A DNA stretch of 64,000 bases. Origin: Actinomadura meyerae (GTDB lineage Bacteria; Actinomycetota; Actinomycetes; Streptosporangiales; Streptosporangiaceae). The stretch lies in contig NZ_FZOR01000037.1 of assembly GCF_900188445.1 (NCBI RefSeq), positions 23,762 to 87,761 on the forward strand, read 5' to 3'. Both the position numbers and the translations under genes were made by a program. The notes below the pieces were generated by a model. That model worked only from the letters and a program-made list of their open reading frames with translations, searched no databases and had not been told where the DNA came from. This document shows, in pieces, positions 8,047 through 15,568 of this stretch. Within the stretch, counting starts at the first letter, position 1; each line of letters starts with the position of its first letter.

Positions 8047-8715
8047 ATGTGCGTTGTAGAGATTCGTCCCGGTGAAGGCGGCGCCGACGCGCTCGCCTTC
8101 GCCACCGAACTGGCCGACACCATCGCGGCTTGGGCGGTCCGCCGAGGCTGGCCGGTCGACCGTTCCGCGGCCGAGCCGGGCCGCACCATCGTGATGACCT
8201 TGGCCGGCGTCGCCGAGGCCGAACTCGCCTGGCTGTCGGGTACCCACCGCCTGCAGCACGAGCCCCGCAACGACCGGCGCGGCCGCAGGCACACCTCCAC
8301 CGCGACCGTCGCGGTGATGCCTCGGCGGACCCGTCCCACCGGGCCGCTCGTCCGGGACGAGGACCTGCGCGTGCAGACCATGCGCGGACGCGGACGCGGC
8401 GGCCAGCGCAAGAACAAGGTCGAGACCGCCGTCCGGCTCCAGCACCTGCCCACCGGCATCGTCATCACCCGGACCACGGGCCGCTCCCAGGCCGTCAACC
8501 TCGCCTCGGCCCGCGCCGACCTGGAGGACCGGCTCCGGCTCATGGCCGCGCGGCAGGTGCGGCAGGACACCGATCTCCTGCGGCGAACCCAGGTCCGGTC
8601 CGACCGATCGGCCAAGTCCTTCACCCACAACGCCCAACGGGGGCAGGTCGTCGACCACACCACCGGCCGCCGCTGGTCACTGCGCGCCTGGCGCCAAGGC
8701 CGCCTCGACCAGTAA
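8047..8715 (+). CDS. Stand-alone release-factor-like protein (GGQ)
   Basis: A 222-residue relative of class-I peptide chain release factors. VVEIRPGEGGADA (residues 3-15) and THRLQ...RRHTSTATVAVMP (66-92) match release-factor domain 2. GRGRGGQRKNKVETAVRLQH has the catalytic GGQ at 118-120, and the C-terminal RSDRSAKSFTHN and VVDHTTGRR match the usual release-factor tail. The N-terminal domain 1 is absent, as in PrfH-type rescue factors. The loop that reads stop codons, PAT-like in RF1 and SPF in RF2, reads PRN (73-75) here. A ribosome-rescue or specialised release role is likely. AGGAG lies 7 bases before ATG 8047. No RtcB ligase gene, the usual prfH partner, is nearby. Confidence 0.8.
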   Translation: MCVVEIRPGEGGADALAFATELADTIAAWAVRRGWPVDRSAAEPGRTIVMTLAGVAEAELAWLSGTHRLQHEPRNDRRGRRHTSTATVAVMPRRTRPTGPLVRDEDLRVQTMRGRGRGGQRKNKVETAVRLQHLPTGIVITRTTGRSQAVNLASARADLEDRLRLMAARQVRQDTDLLRRTQVRSDRSAKSFTHNAQRGQVVDHTTGRRWSLRAWRQGRLDQ

Positions 8716-8771
8716 CAAGACCGGCACGAGCGAGGACGGCCAAAGCCGGCCGCGTGAGGTGACGCGGTAGG

Positions 8772-9437
8772 TCAGCGTCGCCGGGGCGATGGACCGGGCA
8801 ACTCAGCGGCGATCTCGGCGAATCCATCGAGCACCTTGGGTGCGAAACCGCCCTTGACCGCCTCGGCCTCGGCGACGGTGAGCCGCTTGCCCCTGCCGAT
8901 CGAATGGTAATAACGACCGGTGAACCGGATGCTCCGCAAGCCGAGCGCGGCCGCGCCCAACGGTTTGATGTCGCCGGTGCCGTAGACGTCGATCACTTCC
9001 TGGAACCGCTCCCGGGCGCCGGTGCTGCGAAACCTCACCCAGGCAACCGAGATGAGGGCGATGTTCCCCTGCCGGTCGGCGATGGCGAACAGCCTCCGGT
9101 ACAGCGAAGTGCACGGATTGCGAAGAAGGGACCGCTGCACCTGCCCGTACGTGGCGCTCACACATTCTCGGTTCCGCCGGGTGGCCGACCGTTTCAAGCG
9201 CCGCGTTCCCAAACGTCGCCAAGCCTCGTCGGCTCTGCCCTTACGCGCGGAACGCTTCGCATCCACCTTGCGAACTTTGATCGACTCCAAGCTCACCGAG
9301 GAGCCTCTTCCGGCACCGGTGACACCACCGCCACCGAAGATCATGACCGCTGCCACTCCGGCCGCGACGGCCGTCCCTCCGCCGCCGCCATCGATCGGAA
9401 TCCGTCGACCATTCTTGGTGATCCAGCGCTCCGCCAT
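8772..9437 (-). CDS. Unknown protein with one membrane segment
   Basis: A 221-residue protein beginning MAERWITKNGRRIPIDGGGG, then a single hydrophobic segment (AVAAGVAAVMIFGGGGV, about residues 21-37). The remainder is strongly basic. It looks like a small membrane-anchored or secreted protein with a basic cytoplasmic or extracellular domain; no family is recognised. ATG 9437 is chosen because the MAERWI start is a natural N-terminus; the frame extends to 9530 but the extra residues look non-coding. It converges on the release-factor-like gene with 56 bases between them. Confidence 0.6.
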   Translation of the reverse strand: MAERWITKNGRRIPIDGGGGGTAVAAGVAAVMIFGGGGVTGAGRGSSVSLESIKVRKVDAKRSARKGRADEAWRRLGTRRLKRSATRRNRECVSATYGQVQRSLLRNPCTSLYRRLFAIADRQGNIALISVAWVRFRSTGARERFQEVIDVYGTGDIKPLGAAALGLRSIRFTGRYYHSIGRGKRLTVAEAEAVKGGFAPKVLDGFAEIAAELPGPSPRRR

Positions 9438-9589
9438 ATCGGCCCAGGGTAGAAGCAACCTCCGACACTTTCCGGCGCTTCCCCGGAGACGTCCGGCTCC
9501 GGACAAGATATATGCCAGATCCAAGTACATTTAGGACAATCCGCGACTAGTGTTCATGTCCGTCTTGTAAATCGATGGCCGGAGGTGCC

Positions 9590-11755
9590 GTGCTCGACGT
9601 CCCCGACGCATTACCAGAGGAGATCGAAGGGCCGGTGGCGGCGGCGATTCCGCTGGTCGTCGCCCGCATTCCGGACGCACCCGCGGCGGAACTCGGCCGG
9701 TTGCGGGCCACCGCCGACGGCATGTGGCCGATCCGTAGATCGATCACCGGACACAGGGCCGGGGGATGGTCACGTTCGGCGGCAGGGGATTCGCCAGTGC
9801 GCGATGCGCTCGGCGCGCTGCCATCGTTGCTGGTCGAGCGTCTGCTCGGTGCGCTGGAACTGACCGTGCCGGAACTGGACCTGGCCGGCGTACCGGACCT
9901 GACCGGTCTCCTCGGCGAGCCCTCCACCGGTTCCTTCGGTGTGGGGATGACGGACGGGGCGAGCGAGGCGGTCCACGAGGCGGCGATGCTGGACCGGATC
10001 CGGCCGGGTGCCCTGCCGCTGGTCGCGGCGCTGGCGCGTCGGCTGGCCGCCCGTCCGCGCATGGCCGCGCTCCTTGCGGTGGGGTCCGATGTCACCGACG
10101 AGCCGGATGTGGCCGCGGCGCATGGTGCCGCATACCTTGCGCTGGCCGTGTCCACCGCCACCGCCGTCCTGCACCGGGTGGGTGTTAACTCCCAGGCGAT
10201 CCAGCCGCCGGCCGTGCTCGGCGTCGCGATCGGCACCGCGAGCCTGCTCTTGCAAGAGACCCCGATGCCCCACGCATACGCGGCCGCGATACTCGCCAGG
10301 ATTCGCGCGGAATACCGGCTGCCCGTCGCGTCCAGCGAGCGGGCCACAGTGACGGGGCACCGGTTCGCGCTCCTGGAGGAGGGCACCGCCCCGGAAGCCG
10401 ACTTCAGCCGCAACGGGCTCGTCGCGGCCGTCCCGGGCGGGGCGGTGATTCGCACGGGCGTCGAGAACGGAGACGTCCGGGTTCTGTTCCACGTCCTGGA
10501 CGAGCCGCCGCCGGACGTCGCGACCGGCTGGGAGGAGATCGTCGAGATCAGCTGGCGGGCGACGACCGGCGGCGCCTCGCTGACCGGGCTCCAGGCGCCC
10601 GGGCCTCGCCTGCACGGGGCCACTCCCCCCTGGCCGGGCGACTACCGGCTGCGTGTGCACGCCCGCGGCCGGGACGGCGCCGACGAGACCGAGTCCTACG
10701 AGCTGATGGTGTGGCAGGCTCCCGCCGCCCCCGACACCGTGCACGCCCTGAGCGATCGGCTCGGCCACCGGCTGCGCGGCGAGCCGGAGCCCGTGCGTCC
10801 CGACCCGCCCGAGGCCGCCTACCGGTGGCTGCGCCGCAGTTCCCTGTCCGAGGCGGCGACGGTCACGGTGGTGACCGGGGCGGACGCCGCGGACGTGCTG
10901 CGCGCCTTCAACGCGGACCCGGACCGCCCGGAGTCGCTGCGCACCATCTCCATGGAACTGCTGGAGAAGCAGTCGATCGATCCCTGGGTCGCCGTGGTGG
11001 ACGTGGGCGGTGCCGTGGTCGCCGTCGAGTACAACGGCTGGCAAGGCTCGACCCAGCCGGTGCTGGCCCGAGCGTCCACCGGCGGCCGGGCCGCGAGCAT
11101 GTACTGGAATGTCGACGCGATGACACGATTGTCGTTCGCCGAGCACGGCGACGTGCTGCTGTCGGAGGAGCCCTTCGGTCCTCTGGACGCGCCGCCATCG
11201 GTCGCCGGGACGCTCGCCGGTCTCGACTTCGCCGACCATCACCGCGGCACGAGCCTGATGGGCCTGGTCGCGGTGCAGCGGTTCACCGGCCACGGCATCA
11301 CCGCCGACGACCTGGCCCGCATCGAAGCCGCCGACATCGCTTTCCGGATCGTGCCCGACCTGCCCACGCTGTACCCGTACCGCCTCTACCCCGGCATGCC
11401 GCCCGACCCCACCGCCGAGGCGCTGACAGGGCAACCCGAACCGACCCTGCGCGACCTGGCCTGGTGGGCCGCCGCTCAGGCGGCCCACTACGCGGAACTC
11501 GGCGACGACCCCGACATCGCCGCAAGCCTCACCGCTCGGGCCCTGACACCCGACGCGCGCCTGCGCGCCCGCCGCTCCCAGCTCGGCGACGGCGAACACC
11601 CATGGGTCTGGCTCGCCTTGCACCGCGCGACCAACCCCGACCCGCTCGCCGCGGCCGTCGAGGCCCTCGAAGCGGCCCGCTACGCCGCCGGCCCGCACGC
11701 AGCGAACCTGGTCGCCGACGTCCAGAACAGACTCACCACACCGGAGCCGCCCTGA
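9590..11755 (+). CDS. Large DUF6461-type protein of unknown function
   Basis: About 720 soluble residues in several blocks: an Ala/Leu-rich helical N-terminal half, a beta-rich middle containing NGDVRVLFHVLDEPP and WEEIVEISWRA, and a block around residues 420-540 (WVAVVDVGGAVVAVEYNGWQ, ASMYWNVDAM) that I associate with the DUF6461 family. A helical C-terminus follows, with Trp-rich repeats (LAWWAAAQAAHYAELGDDPD). GTG 9590 has GGAGG four bases upstream; ATG 9575 is an alternative without a ribosome site. DUF6461-related proteins are common in actinomycetes and their function is not established. It stands alone, divergent from the membrane-anchored unknown. Confidence 0.7.
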   Translation: MLDVPDALPEEIEGPVAAAIPLVVARIPDAPAAELGRLRATADGMWPIRRSITGHRAGGWSRSAAGDSPVRDALGALPSLLVERLLGALELTVPELDLAGVPDLTGLLGEPSTGSFGVGMTDGASEAVHEAAMLDRIRPGALPLVAALARRLAARPRMAALLAVGSDVTDEPDVAAAHGAAYLALAVSTATAVLHRVGVNSQAIQPPAVLGVAIGTASLLLQETPMPHAYAAAILARIRAEYRLPVASSERATVTGHRFALLEEGTAPEADFSRNGLVAAVPGGAVIRTGVENGDVRVLFHVLDEPPPDVATGWEEIVEISWRATTGGASLTGLQAPGPRLHGATPPWPGDYRLRVHARGRDGADETESYELMVWQAPAAPDTVHALSDRLGHRLRGEPEPVRPDPPEAAYRWLRRSSLSEAATVTVVTGADAADVLRAFNADPDRPESLRTISMELLEKQSIDPWVAVVDVGGAVVAVEYNGWQGSTQPVLARASTGGRAASMYWNVDAMTRLSFAEHGDVLLSEEPFGPLDAPPSVAGTLAGLDFADHHRGTSLMGLVAVQRFTGHGITADDLARIEAADIAFRIVPDLPTLYPYRLYPGMPPDPTAEALTGQPEPTLRDLAWWAAAQAAHYAELGDDPDIAASLTARALTPDARLRARRSQLGDGEHPWVWLALHRATNPDPLAAAVEALEAARYAAGPHAANLVADVQNRLTTPEPP

Positions 11756-11809
11756 CGACCGCACCGCCCACGACCGCGTGTGGTCCCTTCGGGCCTGCGA
11801 CCTGCGGCG

Positions 11810-12286
11810 TCATCGCGTGGCCTCGTCCGGCGCCGGTGCCGACAGCATGCGGATGAGCTGCCGGATGGTGGTTCGCGCCTGGCTCAGGCTCGCCTCGTCG
11901 AGGTCGGTGCCGGCGAGGAGCCGGCTGCGGTGACGGCCTCCGGCGTCGTCCAGGCGTGCCAAGGTCTCCCTGCCCGGGTCGCTGAGCCGGACGAGAGGAG
12001 CCCGCGCGTCATCGGGGTTGTCGGACGCGACGACCAGCCCCGCGTCCTTGAGTTCGTTGACGACGCGCTGGACGCTCTGCCGGGCCAGGCCCAGCCGCCG
12101 TGCGGCGGCCGACACCGTGATCGGCCGTTCGCTCAGCACGCTGAGGACGTGCCAGCGCGCGGTCGACTGGCCCTCCTCTCGGGCGATCTCCTCGGCGGTG
12201 TGCCGCGACAGCCCGGCCAACTGGTACACGTCGGCGATGAGCAGGCGGTACGCCTCGACCGTTGCCGACGATCGCGTGGAGTCCAT
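11810..12286 (-). CDS. MarR family regulator
   Basis: A 158-residue winged-helix regulator. Residues 40-110 hold the MarR domain: TARWHVLSVLSERPITVSAA, RRLGLARQSVQRVVNELKDA (recognition helix) and the wing DNPDDARAPLVRLSDPGRE. ATG 12286 is chosen as the start because it faces the divergent monooxygenase-like gene across a perfect palindrome only 4 bases away, a classical autorepressor layout. MarR proteins of this kind often respond to phenolics or oxidants; the ligand here is unknown. Confidence 0.88.
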   Translation of the reverse strand: MDSTRSSATVEAYRLLIADVYQLAGLSRHTAEEIAREEGQSTARWHVLSVLSERPITVSAAARRLGLARQSVQRVVNELKDAGLVVASDNPDDARAPLVRLSDPGRETLARLDDAGGRHRSRLLAGTDLDEASLSQARTTIRQLIRMLSAPAPDEATR

Positions 12287-12290
12287 AGAA

Positions 12291-12306
12291 TGACAGCATA
12301 CTGTCA
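12291..12306. promoter_or_regulatory. MarR operator palindrome
   Basis: TGACAG CATA CTGTCA is a perfect 6-base inverted repeat between the divergent MarR and monooxygenase-like starts (12286 and 12323). One bound dimer could control both promoters. Confidence 0.65.
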
Positions 12307-12322
12307 AAATGGGGAGCGTGAG

Positions 12323-12643
12323 ATGATCCTCCGACTCTGGCGCGGCTGGACGACCGCCGAGCTGGCCGACGACTACGACGAGATCCTCAACACGGACGTG
12401 GCACCGGGCATTTTGGCCAGGAACCTCGACGGCCTGCGCTCGTTCGACGTCTGGCGGCGCCGTCCCGCCGAGCAGACCGGCGAGCACGAATTCCTCACCG
12501 CCATGGTCTTCGAGGACATGGCCGCGATCGAACGGTTCGCCGGTGGGCCCACCCAGTCCTACGTACCGCCCCAGGCGCGTGCCGTGCTCAGCAGATTCGA
12601 CCTTCACTCCCAGCACTACGAGCTACGACAGCGACACCGCTGA
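12323..12643 (+). CDS. Small monooxygenase-like (ferredoxin-fold) protein
   Basis: A 106-residue protein with the alternating strand/helix pattern of antibiotic-biosynthesis-monooxygenase-like dimeric alpha/beta barrel proteins: MILRLWRGWTT, then LRSFDVWRRR, then EFLTAMVFEDMAAIERFAGG. Members act on quinones or serve as small stress proteins. GGGGAG lies 6 bases before ATG 12323. It is divergent from the MarR gene and is probably its target. The family call is by overall pattern, since these proteins lack a strict motif. Confidence 0.65.
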   Translation: MILRLWRGWTTAELADDYDEILNTDVAPGILARNLDGLRSFDVWRRRPAEQTGEHEFLTAMVFEDMAAIERFAGGPTQSYVPPQARAVLSRFDLHSQHYELRQRHR

Positions 12644-12714
12644 CACATGCCGGTCCCCCTTGGTCGCCGCCACCGGCCCCTTGCTCCATGGCCGGACGGG
12701 AACGCCGGGCATGG

Positions 12715-13326
12715 CTAACCCAGTTGCCGTGTCATCTCATGGTGGAAGGAGACCAGTTCCGCCATTGGCACGGCCTTCCGGGAGACCTTGGAAAGGTCCT
12801 GGCCCTCCACGGTCGACGGCGGCGGCCAGGCGTGGATGCCTTCGGAGAGGGGCAGGGCGGCCACTTCGGTCTCCCAGCCGGGCCAGCGCAGGGTTTCGTA
12901 GAACTGCGTCAGCGAACCGGCGAGGATGGCGTACAGCCAATCGGCGTAGCCCTGCTCCAAGTCGAGCCAGTCCAGATCGTCCGGGCCGAAGTACTGGATG
13001 GTCGGTGGCGCCCCCGGCGCGGCCGGCGCCCAGGCGAACTGGCCGCCCAGCACGTCGTAGCCCACGACGAGCCGACGCGAAGCCGGATCGGCCTCGACCG
13101 TCACGTCGGGAAGGCCGTCCGCGCCACTGCCGAGCACCCGAAGCCAACCGTGGTCTATGCAGATCCCGCCGGTATGGGCCACCACGGCCCCGAGCCACGA
13201 CCTCGTCGTGATGCCGAGCATCTCCAGGCAGTTGTGCGCGCGCTCAGCGTCCGGTGCGAGCATTGTGACCGGATACGGCGCTCTTTGAGCCGCGGCGAGG
13301 ACCTCGTCCCACGCTGAACTGTTCAT
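12715..13326 (-). CDS. DUF2625 family protein
   Basis: A 203-residue protein that I recognise as DUF2625 from its succession of segments: TTRSWLGAVVAHTGGICIDH, GWLRVLGSG, VVGYDVLGGQFAW, YFGPDDLDWLDL and FYETLRWPGWETE, ending RKAVPMAELVSFHHEMTRQL. Length fits the family. Function is not established; there is no signal peptide or membrane segment. It stands alone between the monooxygenase-like gene and the sigma factor, divergent from the latter. Confidence 0.8.
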   Translation of the reverse strand: MNSSAWDEVLAAAQRAPYPVTMLAPDAERAHNCLEMLGITTRSWLGAVVAHTGGICIDHGWLRVLGSGADGLPDVTVEADPASRRLVVGYDVLGGQFAWAPAAPGAPPTIQYFGPDDLDWLDLEQGYADWLYAILAGSLTQFYETLRWPGWETEVAALPLSEGIHAWPPPSTVEGQDLSKVSRKAVPMAELVSFHHEMTRQLG

Positions 13327-13428
13327 GCTCGCAGTCTTTCAGCTCGTCCGGCGGCGCCGGGCCGAGGCGATCCCGGGCGTGAACCTGATGGTCGCGGCGT
13401 CCGACTGTGCTGGTGACGGGAGGACGAG

Positions 13429-13962
13429 ATGACCGATGAGTTGCTGGTGGTCCGCTGCCAGCTAGGGGAACGTGAGGCTCTCGCTGAGCTGGTGAGGATC
13501 TGGCACGCACCGGTATGGGGATTCGTACGGCGGATGCTGGACGCCGAGCGAGCCGATGACGTGACTCAGGAGATCTGGGTGGCGGCATTGCGCGGGCTGC
13601 CCCGGTTGACCGAACCGGGCCGATTCGGTCCCTGGCTTTTCACGATCGCCCGCCGCACCGTGGTGAACCGGCTCAGGCATGAATACGCCCGTGCCCAAGC
13701 CGACGAGGCGTTCCAGACGAGCGAGGAGCCGGTCACCGCGGATCCGGCGGACGCGGCCGTGGACCGGGCCGAGCTGATCGCGGGCTTGGCCGGCCTGCCG
13801 GTGCGTGAACGGGAGATCCTCATCCTGTTCTACCTGCAGGACCTGTCGATCGAGGACTGCGCCCAGATCTGCGCGATTCCGCCGGGCACCGTCAAATCCC
13901 GGCTCAACCGTTCCCGTCGCCTGCTCCGCGAGCACCTGATCGAGAGGGGATACCGGCCATGA
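13429..13962 (+). CDS. ECF-type RNA polymerase sigma factor
   Basis: A 177-residue extracytoplasmic-function sigma factor. Region 2 spans about residues 20-85 (LVRIWHAPVWGFVRRML, ADDVTQEIWVAALRGLPRL, FGPWLFTIARRTVVNRLRHE). Region 4 spans about 120-170 (LPVREREILILFYLQDLSIE, IPPGTVKSRLNRSRRLLREH). There is no region 3. It directs RNA polymerase to a small regulon. GGGAGGACGAG precedes ATG 13429. Its stop overlaps the start of the next gene by 4 bases (ATGA), so the membrane protein there may be its partner. Confidence 0.93.
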   Translation: MTDELLVVRCQLGEREALAELVRIWHAPVWGFVRRMLDAERADDVTQEIWVAALRGLPRLTEPGRFGPWLFTIARRTVVNRLRHEYARAQADEAFQTSEEPVTADPADAAVDRAELIAGLAGLPVREREILILFYLQDLSIEDCAQICAIPPGTVKSRLNRSRRLLREHLIERGYRP

Positions 13963-14441
13963 CCGACGAGACCCGTCCGTCCGCCGAGGACATGATCGAC
14001 CGGCTGGCACCGATGCTGTCCCGCCGGCAGCGGCTGCGGGGTGTCGCGGCATTGCTCACCGGGCTGTCGGGAGCGGCATTCGTCACCACGCTGTGGACCA
14101 CCGAGCCCGGGGGCCTGCCCGATCGGACGCAGCTGGCCTTCGCCCTGCTCACCCTGACCTGCCTGGCGTGGAGCGGCTACGGCGCGTGGCTGGTCGCACG
14201 CCGCGCTCCCCTGTTCGCCCTCGACCGCGTGATCGCCGGCTGGCTCGCCTTGGCGGCGGCGCTGCTGACCACGGCCGTCACCGTGACCCTCGCCGCGATC
14301 AGGGACCGCGGCCTGATCCCCGCGCTCATCGTCGGCGGCGTCCTCATCACCGGAACCGCTCTGTTCAACGTCCGCGCACACCACAAGCGCAGGACTCTCC
14401 TGCACCGTAAGGAGGAGCTCACGGCACAAGACCAACGATGA
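13959..14441 (+). CDS. Membrane protein coupled to the ECF sigma factor
   Basis: A 160-residue protein with four membrane segments (about residues 28-47, 61-83, 95-118, 122-142) and short cytoplasmic ends. The 4-base overlap with the sigma gene implies translational coupling. Position suggests an anti-sigma factor, but the cytoplasmic N-terminus is only about 25 residues and lacks the zinc-binding His-x3-Cys-x2-Cys motif of ZAS anti-sigma factors. The role is therefore inferred from position only. Confidence 0.7.
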   Translation: MTDETRPSAEDMIDRLAPMLSRRQRLRGVAALLTGLSGAAFVTTLWTTEPGGLPDRTQLAFALLTLTCLAWSGYGAWLVARRAPLFALDRVIAGWLALAAALLTTAVTVTLAAIRDRGLIPALIVGGVLITGTALFNVRAHHKRRTLLHRKEELTAQDQR

Positions 14442-14488
14442 CGCCTGAGGGGCCGGGTGGGGGTCGTCGTGGCCGACTTCGGCCCTGG

Positions 14489-15493
14489 TCAGGGGTTCGG
14501 CGGTATGTCGTCGAGGTCGAGTCGGTACCAGTCGCCGCCGGACGTGAGGAAGTGCAGGTCGGGTCCGCGTCCGATGACGTGGACGTCGTCGGGGAGTTTC
14601 CGCCCGTCCGGGAGCACGACCCGGTATTCCCTGGTGTCCTGCCATCGGCCGTCGGACAGTTGTCCGGCGACCAGGCGGCCGTGGTCGGCGCTGTACCCGC
14701 CGTACAGGGCGACGCGGGAGCCCTCGGCGATGAGCGCCCTGGCGACGGCATCGTTGTTGTGCCAGCCGGTGACGGTCCCATCCTGGACGCGGACGATGGG
14801 GAAATCGGTGTAATAGCACGTCCAGACGGCGTCCGCGCCGACATTGAGCGCATAGCAGTCGATGATCATGCCCCAGGGGTCGTTCATGCCGGACGGGAAA
14901 TGCCAGTCGATTTTCAGGTCCGGCGAGAAACGCACGATCCCGGAGGACCCGATCGGCCCCGGCCCCTCAGCGCCGCCCGAGCCGTAGTTTCCGAAGACAC
15001 CCTCGTCGAAGTAGCCGACCCAGATGTGACCGGTGGCCGTGGTGAAGACGTGCTCGATGCCGTCGCCGAACGTTTCGGCGGCGAGAGCGGTTCCCTCGGC
15101 GGAGTAGACGATCGCATTGCGGTCCGGGCCGGCCTCGCGCCAGCGGGCCCTTGCGCCCACGGCGAGGATCCGACCGTCCGGCAGCGGCTGGACGGTGGGG
15201 TGCGCGAGCGGGAAGTCGCGGATCGTGGTCGCACTGGTCGGTGCCGGCGAGTGCACCGTTACCCGGACGGTCGCCGGGCGGGAAGCGCGGGGATCTGGGA
15301 ATGTGGCCCAGCCCGGCTGGGTCGTCGCCGACGTCACCGCCTGCACATCAGGTGCGGCCGACCAGAGAGCGATGACCTCTCCGCTGGGGCCCACCGAGGC
15401 GCGCACCTGCACGTCGCCATCCTGAACCGGGGTGATTCGTGCGTGATGACGAAGGGGCAGAAATGTGGGCCGCCAATTGCGCTCGTTCTTCAC
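14489..15493 (-). CDS. Propeller-like protein of unknown function
   Basis: About 334 residues, rich in short strands separated by Gly/Asp turns. Repeated WD/NHL-like stretches (IVYSAEGTALAAETFGDGIE, HVFTTATGHIWVGYFDEGVF, GIVRFSPDLKIDWHFPSGMN, PIVRVQDGTVTGWHNNDAVA) suggest a six- or seven-bladed beta-propeller. No signal peptide is evident. The frame runs up to GTG 15541, but that start lies in the loop of a 15-base-pair inverted repeat and the extra residues are low-complexity (RWWWGVGV), so I prefer GTG 15493. It converges with the ECF operon. Function unknown. Confidence 0.6.
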   Translation of the reverse strand: MKNERNWRPTFLPLRHHARITPVQDGDVQVRASVGPSGEVIALWSAAPDVQAVTSATTQPGWATFPDPRASRPATVRVTVHSPAPTSATTIRDFPLAHPTVQPLPDGRILAVGARARWREAGPDRNAIVYSAEGTALAAETFGDGIEHVFTTATGHIWVGYFDEGVFGNYGSGGAEGPGPIGSSGIVRFSPDLKIDWHFPSGMNDPWGMIIDCYALNVGADAVWTCYYTDFPIVRVQDGTVTGWHNNDAVARALIAEGSRVALYGGYSADHGRLVAGQLSDGRWQDTREYRVVLPDGRKLPDDVHVIGRGPDLHFLTSGGDWYRLDLDDIPPNP

Positions 15494-15503
15494 CCCGACA
15501 CCC

Positions 15504-15566
15504 CACCACCACCGGCCGACTGAAGCCACCGAATATTCCACCTGGGGAAGGCGGCCGGTGGTGGTG
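15504..15566 (-). terminator. 15-bp inverted repeat after the LLM oxidoreductase gene
   Basis: CACCACCACCGGCCG (15504-15518) pairs perfectly with CGGCCGGTGGTGGTG (15552-15566) across a 33-base loop. It begins 3 bases beyond the stop of the luciferase-like gene, so it is probably that gene's terminator. It also covers the upstream candidate start of the propeller-like gene. Confidence 0.5.
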
Positions 15567-15568
15567 CT

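Noticed and set aside
13381..13401. ECF-type autoregulated promoter (GAACC and CGTC) before the sigma gene
   Set aside because: The spacing between the two elements is about 12 bases, shorter than the usual 16-17, so the match is probably chance.
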